Part shown: in pieces, positions 30,359 to 40,900 of the stretch
Position numbering within the stretch: the first letter of the stretch is position 1
Layout: each line of letters opens with the position of its first letter
Assembly: GCA_022414725.1 (NCBI GenBank)
Contig: CM039463.1
Span: 93,659,145-93,723,144 of the forward strand
Source: Microglena sp. YARC
Taxonomy: Eukaryota; Chlorophyta; Chlorophyceae; Chlamydomonadales; Chlamydomonadaceae
Direction: 5' to 3'
Length of the DNA stretch: 64,000 bases
Made by a program: the position numbers and the translations under genes
Notes under the pieces: model-generated
The model's database searches: none
What the model saw: only the letters and a program-made list of their open reading frames with translations
Told to the model about the DNA's origin: nothing

Positions 30359-31423
30359 TACAATCCTAGGCAGTCCCTGGGGTCCACCCGCTTCCCCCAC
30401 TGCCCCAACGTCAGGAGTTTGGACATTCGCAACATCCGCAGCTGGTGCTTCGAAGGTCCTTTCCCCGCTTCTGTGCGCTCGCTGGAAGCAACCGTTACTG
30501 TGTTCGAGCACCTCTGCAGCGGGGCCTTGCTCGAATGCTCTGAGCTGGAGGAACTCACACTGCACGGCTGTGAGGCGTTGTATCAAATGCCACCATCTCT
30601 CACTGATGGCTTCATCAAGCTGCAGAGACTAAACCTAGCTAATTGCCACCGGCTTGCGGATGTGTCTGCGTTGGGTTCCTGCACCAACCTGCAGGCACTA
30701 AATCTGTCTGATTGCCAGAAGCTTATGGATGTGTCTCCATTGGGTTCCTGTACCAATCTGCGGGCACTAGATCTTTCTGGTTGCATCGCGCTGGTGCATG
30801 TGTCTGGATTGGGTTCTTGTACCAACATGCAGATACAAAATATGTCTTTTTGCGTGTCGCTTATGGATGTGTCTGCATTGGGTTCCTGCACCAACCTACA
30901 GACACTAAATCTGTCTGATTGCATGTTTTTTACGGATGTGTCTCCATTGGGTTCTTGTACCAACCTGCAGGCACTGGATCTGTCTGGCTGCATCTCGCTT
31001 ATGGATGTGTCTGCATTGGGTTATTGCACCAGCTTGCAGACACTAAATCTGTCTTATTGCGACTGGCTTGTGGACGTGTTTGCATTGGGTTCCTGCACCA
31101 GCTTGCAGACACTAGACCTAACAGATTGCCTCAAGCTTACCCTTGCGGATATGTCTGCATTGGTTTCCTGCACCAACCTTCATACGTTAGACATATCTGG
31201 CTGCAAGCAGCTTGTAGACGTTTCAGCATTGAGCTTGTGTACTAACTTGCAGACACTAAGACTGTCTGGCTGCAACAAGCTTGTGGTCATGTCAGCATTG
31301 GGTTCCTGCCCTAACCTGCAGACACTGCACATGTCTTGTTGCAACAATATTGAGCACATATCTAGCTCTTCTCTTTGTCTGCGACCAGCAGCTTCTATGC
31401 AGCTCCGCTGGCTGGCTATCTAG
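30359..31423 (+). CDS. Leucine-rich-repeat protein, exon (partial gene)
   Basis: The acceptor CGCACTTTCAG ends at 30358 and the frame is open through to a TAG at 31421. About 12 LRRs follow one another. Most are exactly 23 residues with the pattern L-x-x-L-x-L-S-x-C-x-x-L-x-D-V-S-x-L-G-S-C-T-N, giving a 69-bp DNA period. Conserved Cys/Asn positions suit the cysteine-containing (AMN1/F-box-like) LRR class. The last 15-18 residues (LCLRPAASMQLRWLAI) come from a foldback MITE that starts at about 31364, so the C-terminus is truncated, MITE-derived, or the real donor lies earlier. The N-terminal exon was not found. It probably serves in protein-protein binding; no specific function can be claimed. 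Confidence 0.75.
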   Translation, partial: YNPRQSLGSTRFPHCPNVRSLDIRNIRSWCFEGPFPASVRSLEATVTVFEHLCSGALLECSELEELTLHGCEALYQMPPSLTDGFIKLQRLNLANCHRLADVSALGSCTNLQALNLSDCQKLMDVSPLGSCTNLRALDLSGCIALVHVSGLGSCTNMQIQNMSFCVSLMDVSALGSCTNLQTLNLSDCMFFTDVSPLGSCTNLQALDLSGCISLMDVSALGYCTSLQTLNLSYCDWLVDVFALGSCTSLQTLDLTDCLKLTLADMSALVSCTNLHTLDISGCKQLVDVSALSLCTNLQTLRLSGCNKLVVMSALGSCPNLQTLHMSCCNNIEHISSSSLCLRPAASMQLRWLAI

Positions 31424-31556
31424 CCAAACCTTTAAAACTGAGTGCATGTGACAGCCGACATAATCAGCTTTATAGTCATGTTGAAATCTTGGGGCTGAGC
31501 CCAGAGGTAGGCCCAAGGAGCTGCCTAGAAGCTGCCGATAAAAGCTGAAAAGAAAC
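31364..31556. mobile_element. Foldback MITE copy at the end of the LRR exon
   Basis: TCTGCGACCAGCAGCTTCTA at the left and GAAGCTGCCGATAAAAGCTG at the right. It is nearly identical to 12090-12292. Confidence 0.8.
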
Positions 31557-31582
31557 CCATGCATTAAGTTGCATGTGCGTTT

Positions 31583-32060
31583 GTTGTTCCGGTCCAGGAG
31601 TAGGCCAAACAGACTAAAAGGACTTGCCCAACCATGACAGGAGGGGCTAAACGAAAAATAATCGAAGAATTGAAACCCAAACAATCGTTTTACCGACGGA
31701 GGCCCGGAGTTCGTGCTCCAGTGATAATTAACTTGCGTGTAAATGACTTGATTGCTTGATAGATACAGCGGGGTCGATAGGCCAGTTGTACAACTAGCCG
31801 CAGACTTATCATCTGTATCTGTTATTCGTGTTCGTGTATCCTCTGACGCGTAGCACGATATGCTTCAGTTTCTTTGAAGAACGGTCCACTGAATATATCT
31901 GATGGATACTCTTGATTTTGTTGCCGGAGACGACGAGGGGCCAAATTGCTGGCTGGAGCTATGTAAACAAGCTCAAGTGTTTGTCTGCCACACGCACACA
32001 GAGGGTACAAACCCGTTTTCAAAACACCGTGCTCCTATTGCAAGGCAGCCTTTTGAGTGC
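31583..32060. repeat. TCCAGGAGTAGGC dispersed repeat, near twin of 12310-12705
   Basis: Shares CAATCGTTTTACCGACGG, ATCTGTATCTGTTATTCG and GACGACGAGGGGCCAAATTG with the 12.3-kb copy. With the preceding MITE it forms a duplicated compound unit of about 620 bp. Confidence 0.75.
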
Positions 32061-32581
32061 TACTTAAAGGATTTTCGATCCCAAAAAGGAAACCTCAAAC
32101 GCTCTAACGCTAGGAGGTGGGTCTCCCGACACAAACCAGCGGCACAAAGGATTCAGTCCGAAAGTATAGCAAACAGTGTCTTTTTTCCAGAAGTCTTGAG
32201 GCCATTTTGGTAGCCACAAGTGGCGACCCAAGGCTCATTCTGGGACGGTGCGTTACCACTGTCTGTAGAGCGCGAAGGGCCTTATCTTTATGGGGGGTGG
32301 AGGGGGCGTAGCCCCCCCGGGATGTTTTTTGGGAGGGAGGGGGGGGCTTAGAAAACATGCATTTTGCACATGGATGACACTTATGTCAATCCTCTAATTG
32401 TACAGAACAGTTACCACTAGTCTAGTACTACAACCTCGCCCCATCATTCCGGCACACCTAAAACATAATCACTAGTAAGTTATCTTCAATTTACATTCCT
32501 TGCGCATCATAAGAAAAGGGTCTGCTTGATCATATATTCATATCACATAATGTAACATGAGATACTTTCAACTGTGGTGTC

Positions 32582-32589
<8 letters not shown>
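32060..32589. other. No recognisable gene
   Basis: Contains the GGAGGTGGGTCTCCCGACAC repeat block near 32114 (as at 8669) and a G-rich GGGGGGTGGAGGGGGCGTAG stretch. Nothing coding is supported. Confidence 0.4.

Positions 32590-32623
<34 letters not shown>
32589..32623. repeat. Poly-G tract
   Basis: About 34 consecutive G, followed by TCTTCAAGAAAACATGCATT. A similar CTTAGAAAACATGCATTTTG follows the G-run at 32338. Confidence 0.9.
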
Positions 32624-32624
<1 letters not shown>

Positions 32625-33289
32625 CTTCAAGAAAACATGCATTTTATTTTGCACACATCTGTCCGTCCAAGCATCTACACACACGCGCGCAGGACACACA
32701 TACACACGACATACATACACACAAACACAATAACTACCCTCATCACACCTGTCTCCTCTGTTGGTGTAACCTCTGCCGGTATGGCCTAGACCTCAGCCTA
32801 AGCAATTTCCCTAAGGAAGGGCCTAGCCATCAACACAGGGGTAGAGGGGGAGGGGGCCACGCCCAAGGTCCGACTTCTCCCTTGAAGTCGACGACTAGGG
32901 ATGATGGTGGTGCTTTGGTAGGACGTTGGAAGAGGGGTGGGTGGTGCGTATAGACTCGCATGTCTGTTCTGACTGGGTTCAAAGGAGTAGCCGCGACTGG
33001 CTTGAAGACGCTCGACAAATGAGCAGCGCAGGCGTGTGCGGTTTATAACGGTTAATTTCGCTCATGCCCCATGCCGTTGCAACAATCAACCAATCGACCA
33101 TCAGCCAAAGCAACGACATATCAAGGTAACGTCAGGACTCGTAGTTGTTGTACATCTGTATTGTCTGGCTTGGACAGGTGGCCATGCATGGGGTCACTTT
33201 CACAGTTCTGACAACCGTGGGTAACTTCCACCAGGGGTAGGCCGGGGGGGTAGGCCCCCGGGTAGGCCTCAGCTAGCTACCTCGGCTGG

Positions 33290-33475
33290 GCCTGAGCGAC
33301 CCAGGTGCGACCCAGGGTACAAATTACTCACCCCGCAGTCGCACACCTGAGGGTCGCACGGGGGTCGCACGGGGGTCGCACATGCCATGACCCATGATGG
33401 GTCGCACAATTGGCGACCGGTCGCAAAAAAAAAAGTAGAGTGCCCTGGCGGGTCCCCTGGAGGTCGGCCCAAGGG
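33290..33475. repeat. GGGGGTCGCAC repeat and inverted GACCTCC block
   Basis: Several GGGTCGCAC units surround 33350-33410, with inverted GCGACCC copies at 33296-33315. GGTCCCCTGGAGGTCGGCCC at 33449 is the reverse of the block at 29415. Confidence 0.55.
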
Positions 33476-33853
33476 GTTGTGTCATGTTCGTCAAGCAGCA
33501 GTGACATCAAAGAAGCCTTAGACAGACAAATAGAATGACCATTATAGAAACTACCGGTAGCACCTGGCTTAGTTAACAGATTTTTTTTTTTATGCTTAGA
33601 TATTTAAATTATTTTCTGGGCTAGAACTGTGCCTTTGAATTTTGTTTCAATCTTTTGAGACGGAATGCGTTTTTGTGTTACGGAGGGCCCCCCCTCCTCC
33701 CACACACACCTCCCCCCCTTCACTAGATCTTAGATAGATGGCTTACTTTACTTTCTCAATAATAGGGTTGACTAGATGACTTATTCCTAATGATATTTTT
33801 GAGTTTTTGAGTACTGTGTGGCTGGACTGCAATTTAATTGTGTAACACCGTTA

Positions 33854-33857
<4 letters not shown>

Positions 33858-33897
<40 letters not shown>
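33858..33897. repeat. GA microsatellite
   Basis: (AG)n of about 20 units, flanked by two copies of GGCTGGAC.GCAATT.AATTG. Confidence 0.9.
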
Positions 33898-33899
<2 letters not shown>

Positions 33900-33900
<1 letters not shown>

Positions 33901-35268
33901 TGGACCGCAATTAAATTGTGTAACACCATTTACCAGAGAGATAGGGACCCTGGACTACTGCATACCCTGGACTACTGCATATATATGTTAGCCAAGAGGA
34001 AAACAAGCTTTTCCCCCAGATTGAGCACTGTTATCAGGTTCTGATTCCTTTTCTCGTATCTGAAAAGCTTGCGCTTAAGGAGGGCTCCAGCCAGCTATCA
34101 GGCTGCTCCCCTGTTTAAGGCATTCAGGGAGAGTAGGAGATCTCAAATTTCACCTTTCTCTCTACCGTACTATATCACCATATGCTATGATAAATGATAA
34201 CGGGGTATATCTACTAATCTACCACAGCTACCATGTGGTCATCTCAGCGGTCTGGCGCTCAACTGCTACCAGCTTTGTTTGCGATTGCTCGCTTACCTGC
34301 GAACAGCGAATGAATGCGAACGCTCCAAACCAGGGGCCCAAATCTCTAAACCAAACTGCTCCTCTTTTGTACGAATGCCTTCAGCCCTCCATCCTCCAGG
34401 CGTAGAAGTGCCAGCTCGGCTTAGCGCTGTCTCGGAAATCAGCTTGTATAGCAGCAGCGAAACCCCCTGACACGAAGGCAACGACAAGTCACAGTTGTAC
34501 CGCTAGTAAAATTCAGACAAAGCTCGCATGATAGCTAGCCAAGCGGGTCGTTCATCTTTTTCGCTTTTCAGAAGTTGACTGGAGAGCAGAACTGAGCCAG
34601 GCACACTCTACGATGCATGACTTTCAGGAAAGCTCTGCAGAGACAAGCGATATGACATAAGCGAAAAGTAGCAGCAACGAGCTTTTGTCGAGTCATTTCA
34701 ATTCCAGACTTCAAGTCTTCAGCAGTGAGGCCTAGTGTATACAAGCTGGTTTTCGTACGCACATCGTTGTCCGTTGCCGCGCAGAAGATTGCAGCTCGCA
34801 GCAAAATTGGGCTGCTTTTCTTCCAAAGCGGTCCTAGACCCAAGGTGGGTAGCATTACCGCTCCATCGTTCTCACTTGAGTCGATGTTGCGACCGGTGCA
34901 TATAGCTCACTCGCCTTCTCTTTGGAACTGCAGAAGCTTTCGAAGAAGCCTTTCACACGAGCACGAACACGGTACAGAAATCGTCGCTGCATCGCTTGTT
35001 TTTCCTTCTGTTTCTGATGCTCACGAGACCCTGTCAAGCTTCGGGCATTTGGTGTCCAGTACGGTTTCAGGATATTGCAACAATCATCATCATTATCATT
35101 ATAAGTGGATCTGCTTCCATTGGCTTCATGCCTGGTGCTTCCTTCATAGTTCTGGAACAGACAGACCTTGCCTACTACATGCCATGTGTTCTTCTACATG
35201 CCATGTGTCACCATTGCCACACACGCCCTTGCCCTGGACATCATCGTACATACAAACACATTGTGCAG
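33900..35268. other. Region upstream of kinase exon 1, promoter/5' exons not resolved
   Basis: The exon 1 frame remains open from about 34725, with an in-frame ATG at 34884. The peptide between 35050 and 35268 (His/Tyr/Cys-rich) looks like translated intron. A possible donor CCCAAG|GTGGGT lies near 34842, and the acceptor TTGTGCAG at 35268 would close an intron. The start codon is therefore undecided. Confidence 0.35.
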
Positions 35269-37901
35269 GTGACCTATGTGAGCTCTGCAATGGTCTCCCA
35301 ACAGCGGGGAAGGAGAGCCTTGCTCCTACCTCCAGAACTTATGCCCCCAAGGACCCTAGGCATGAGGAACCGGCACCTGAGATACCGGTGCTGGCACAGC
35401 CCATGCAGCCAGAGCCCTTACATGCAAGTAGAGACCATGCCCAACCGGTGGATCAGGACCTAGACTTAGTGCCTGTGCTTGAGGCGGCGGGTCAATTAGA
35501 GCACAGCACAAACGAGGCCCTGACTACTGCTTTGACTTCTACCTTCGGATCCGAGGGTATCTATGGGACAGGGGGAAGCCTCCGCCCAGAGAAACCAAGG
35601 GCTGATGGGTGGACACAGAACAATGCATTCGAGGATCCCTCTGGTGCCGCTGCTCATCACCACAGCAGTGACACCATCAGTGGGTTGGGCCAGGCTCATC
35701 ACCAGAGCAGTGTCACCCTCAGTGAGTTGGGCCTGGCTCAGCACCAGAGCAATGACACCTCCAGTGGGTTGAACTTCGCTTGGGACAGCAACCACGCATA
35801 CAGCAGCACCGGCAGCAATGTGGGGTCCAGCCACATAGCACTTACCAAGAGCGACACAATAGAAACTCAGATGCGTGGTGATCAAAATGGTGCAGAAGTG
35901 CAAATCAGTGGTGCAGCAAAGCGAAGGCCTTCCAAAATCAGCGCCAACTCCCCTTATACACTTGGCTCCGCTCCAGGTTGTGCTGCCGTGAGAGGTTCGA
36001 TGGAGGATGGCAGAGGGGATTTCTTCCCTGAATCCGAAAGGCATAGTGTATCCTCTCCCAAGGACAAAGGATTGGCAAGGCTCCTACATGAACATGCTTT
36101 GGATGAAGAGGAGGCTATCAGCTACTTGGTTAAGGCTTTCCAATCCAACGACTGTGAGCGGCGAGAACATGAGCGGGAGAGCTTGCCTCAGGAGATAGGG
36201 GACGCCTTCCTGCGCAGGATTTACAAGAGCCAAGGGCACAGAGATATGTACAGCGCAGCTGACATCGTGACCAGTCAGCTAAACTTTGGAAGGAAAAGAA
36301 GTTCGCTGAGGGGGCCCTTAGGCCCCTCGATGCCCCACCCAAAGAATCATGTCAAGCTGGATGGGACGAGGACCCTCAAGCGGCTGCTCAGCACAGGCAT
36401 GGGAGCGCAGACGCTTCGGACCATGCTGAGCACTGATTCCAGCTGGGCTACTTCTGGTCAAAGATCTGAAGCTGCAGCCAACCCGTCTGAGGACCCTCAC
36501 TCCCTCTTCTATGCGTCGGCAGGTGGCGTATTGACAGCCAGGTCTCAGGGAGACTCTGCAAGTGATTCTTTGCCAGGATCTGAACCTAGGGCGCGACCCC
36601 AAGGATCTTCTGTCAGGCTACTGAGCTTGCTGGAGGGGATTGGGGGCCTGAGGCGGAACACTGACGAGAGCTGTACCAGTAGTCCTAGCTTTCTCCGCTC
36701 CAGCCCGCAGCAAGAACCACCCTTCACAGGCTTTCAGCTCCCAACCAGCGGGCTTGGTGTGCCACCGCCGGGCCTGCTAACCTGCCCAACACGAACATTA
36801 ATTACCGCCAGTAAAGTCCAAGAATACGCTAGTGTCCCACCTGCGAACATGTCAAGGCTCTCAACACCAATATCACTGACCGCCAGTAAAGTCCATGAAT
36901 ACCCTGCTGTCCCACCTCCAAACATGCCAAGGCTCTCAACACCACTATCACTGACCGCCAGTAAAGTTCATGAATACCTGGAGGCCTCTAGCAGCAACGC
37001 TCACTCTGCACCTGACAGAGACCTCCCCACCCGAGAGCAAGCAGCAGGCCCATCAGGAGTCCCCCTGCCAAGCTCACCCACACCCATAGCCCCAGGTACC
37101 CTCCCTGTACATGATCTAGAAACCAGCCAAGGGTCTGCCTGCCAGAGAATGTCCCCTAGCCAAATAGGAGGTGCACATGGTTTGCGTGATGCATATCGAG
37201 ACAGGGCTGGGTGGCAGACCTCAGTAGAAGACGTTCCCCAGAGAACATTGGCTTGCGAGAGAACATCTCCCAAGCCCTGTGAAGGAGCAGAGGGAAGCAG
37301 GGCTGGGTGGTTAGGGGTGGTTGGGACCTCTGAAGAAGACGCTCCCCAGAGAACATCCGCTTGCGAGAGAACATCTCCCAAGCCCTGTGAAGGTGCACAT
37401 GGAGGCAGGGCTGGGTGGTTAGGGGTGGTTGGAACCTCAGTAGAAGACGCTCCCCAGAGAACATCCGCTTGCGTGAGAACATCTCCCAAGCCCAGTGAGA
37501 GTGCACATGGAGGCAGGGCTGGGTCGTTAGGGGTGGTTGGGACCTCTGAAGAAGACGCTCCCCAGAGAACATCCGCTTGCGAGAGAACATCTCCCAAGCC
37601 CAGTGAAAGTGCACATGGAGGCAGGGCTGAGTGGTTAGGGGTGGTTGGGACCTCTAAAGAAGACGCTCCCCAGAGAACATCTCCCAAGCCCTGTGAAGGT
37701 GCACATGGAGGCAGGGCTGAGTGGTTAGGGGTGGTTGGAACCTCAGTAGAAGAAGTTTGCGCCTCCTCCAAGGCTTTTGGGACTTCTTTCTCCTCTTCTT
37801 TGGATAGAAGGAGTGACCGTCATTCTTCCAGATCATCTCCGAACGTGGATCTGGGCTCACCCTGGCTACAACGCAGCCGACAGGAATTCAACGATTCGGA
37901 G
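35269..37901 (+). CDS. Kinase gene exon 1: disordered N-terminal region
   Basis: 877 codons, donor TCGGAG|GTAGGC. Ser/Pro/Gly-rich with three internal repeat sets. A 16-residue motif (HHQSSxTxSxLGLAQ) occurs three times near 35650-35790. A motif of about 26 residues (LTASKVHEYPAVPPPNMPRL) occurs three times at 36795-36990. A 36-residue motif (SACERTSPKPCEGAHGGRAG) occurs about five times at 37200-37750. A more ordered patch near 36060-36330 reads LLHEHALDEEEAISYLVKAF. No known domain was recognised. It may serve as a scaffold or phospho-regulated region (inference). Confidence 0.75.
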
Positions 37902-37903
37902 GT

Positions 37904-37944
<41 letters not shown>

Positions 37945-40900
37945 ATCTGGTTGGTGTTGGGAAGGTTTTCTTGATTTATTCCCCCCACCCCACCCACCCG
38001 CACGCCCACCCAGCTTCCCCCCAGCTTCCTACAATTTACAAGTCTCTTTACCCTATTTTGCTACCCCTGGACTTCACCATTCATACACATGGGCCTGTAA
38101 GTCCCCGTTTCTTTTTGGGGCCACGCGTAGCAGTTTCCACCTAGCTCCATCAGCCAGCAACTGAGTCGAGCCCAAAGATGACACCTGCATTGGAATGCCT
38201 GTCATGCCAGCTTTTGGACGCACTAGCTAGCTTCAGGTTTGGCCCAAGGGTGGGTGAAAGGAGCTGCTAAGAAGCTGCTATGATTAGCCTAGAAAAGAAA
38301 CAGTGCTGTTAGTTGAGTGCTCATGCGACCCTCAGATGGGAAGAGTTGGAAGAATGTGCTGTTGTATACTTTTTAATGCATTGTTTTGTTATGGCCCCAT
38401 TTACATGCTTTACGGAACTAACCAACACATGCAGTGGGAAGAACAGTGAAGATTTTGCTGTTGTTATACAGTTTTTCAATGGATTATTTTTGGCGGAGTT
38501 CCCCCTTCTGGGGGGCGGGAACCCCCGGTGTTACCCATTTGTCCGTCCGACCATCCATCCAACCATCCATCCATCTGACCGTGATGAAGCCCGACACGTC
38601 AGCCAACGGCCTCGTAACTAACTCGCTTCCGTTACCACCTGTCGCTCCCTCGCGATCACTCTCCGCCAATTTTTAGCGTTGCAGGCGACGCTGCATCAAA
38701 CTTGTGTTAATAGCCCATATATATGGTTTATCGCACTTACCAACACATGCAGTGGGGAGAGCCGTGAAGAATTTACTGTTGTCATGCTTTTGAATGGAAT
38801 GTTTTATGAGCTCACATACATTGTTTACTACCAACCAACACGTCCACTGCTAACATGTCTCCTACCAACACGTCTACCATCAACCTTAAATCTTAAACCA
38901 ACACGTGCACTACCCACACATCTACTACCCCTGGCAGATGGGAACAGTTGTTGACAGTTTGCTAATTTTACACAGTTTTGAATGTATTGTTTGCTATGAG
39001 CTCATATATATTGTTTATCGCACTAACCAACACGTCCACCATCAACCCTAAACCCTAAATTAACACGTCTACTACCAACACGTCTACTACCCCTTGCAGA
39101 TGGGAAGAGTTGTTAAGAATGTGCTGTTTTTATATAGTTTTGAATGGAATGTTTTTATGAGCACACACAAATGGTTTATTACCAACCAACAAGTCCACTG
39201 CTAACACGTCTACTACCAACACGTCTACCACCAACACGTCTACCACCAACACGTCTACTACCCCTGCAGATGGGAAGAGTTGTTAAATGTTTGCTGTTGT
39301 CGCATGGCGACATCCTACGCGGAGTGCAATCGTCTTTTGGGGGCATCCAGAGCTTGAGCAAGGAAACCAACTTTCTTGATTTGGCTCGTGACAAGACAGG
39401 CGCCACCTGTATCAACCAATATGTGGTGGTCAAGACGCTTGGCAGTGGCTCTTTCGGAAAGGTCAAGTTGTGCCTCAACACCCTTGACGGAAAGATGTAT
39501 GCCATCAAGGTAATATTTATGTAGGCAACGGCAGCTCATATTAAATTAATAACAGCTGTGCCTCAACACCTTGAGGAAGGTTGTATGCCATTAAGGTAAC
39601 ATATAAATCTAGGCAACGGCAACTAATATGAAACTAATAATAGCTATGCCTCAACACCCTTGACGAAAGGTTGTATGCCATTGAGGTAATATTTATGTAG
39701 GCAACGGCAGCTCATATTAAATTTATAACAGCTGTGCCTGAACACCCTTGAGGAAGGTTGTATGCCATTAACATAACATATATCTAGGCAACAGCAACTA
39801 ATATGAAACTAATAACAGCTGTGCCTCAACACTCTTGACGGAAGGTTGTATGCCATCAAGGTAACATATATATCTAGGAAAAGGCAACTAATATCAAACT
39901 AACAACAGCTGTGCCTCAACACTCTTGACGGAAGGTTGTATGCCATCAAGGTAACATATATATATATATAGGAAACGGCAACTAATATGAAACTGATAAC
40001 AGCTGTGCCTCAACAATCTAGACGGAAGGTTGTATGCCATCAAGCAGTGTTCTCTTTCCGACGACGTGTTGCCATTCCGTCGCCATTCCGTCGAATGCAT
40101 CACCCCCCGGACCCCCCGATATCGGGAAGCACTGCCCTCCCACCCCCCCCAGGCTCTGCGCTTCGCGCTCTGCCATGCGATGGCTACGGAACTATCATAA
40201 AATCAGGGTTGAGTAGCCCCAAGTAGCTACTCAACCAGGACTACAGAAATCTGAAATAAAAAGCACGGCCATCAAGGTGACATATATCTAGGAAATGGCA
40301 ACTGATATGAAACTAATGACAGCTGTGCCTGAACACCCTGACGGGAGGTTGTATGCCATTAAGGTAACATATATCTAGGCAACGGCAGCTTATATTAGTG
40401 TTTGAAAAACTAATATGAACTTACTCATATTAAACTTACTACAGCTGTGTCTCAACGACAACAGTTGTGCCTCTACACCCTTGACAGAAGGATGTATGTC
40501 ATCAAGATAATATATCTAGGGACCGGAATATCACATGATGTAGACCAAAGGCGAGTATGATATCAGATGGAAAAAACTACATCATATGATATATTAATGG
40601 CAACTCAAGCCCAATCAAACTGCCAGCATCATATGATATCATGTTGCCGTTCCCTACTTATATCTTGGGATGTCAACATTGTACTGGTCCCCAATATTAT
40701 TGTTGTTGTCATTGTAATCGTATGATTATTGCATCGTTCGATATTGTGTTTGACATCCTGACATTACTCCCTCACTCCCGCTCTCCCTTTCCCCCCCGTC
40801 TCACTCACTCCTTTGCTCATTCTCCTCCTCCCCCCTAATCCCCCTCTTCTTCTCTTCCCCTCCTCCCTCTCTTCCCCACTTCCCCTATCCCCCTCTTTCT

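Noticed and set aside
34725..35268. N-terminal extension of kinase exon 1
   Set aside because: The frame is open, but the His/Tyr/Cys-rich peptide looks like translated intron and an acceptor lies at 35268; left out of the gene model but not excluded.
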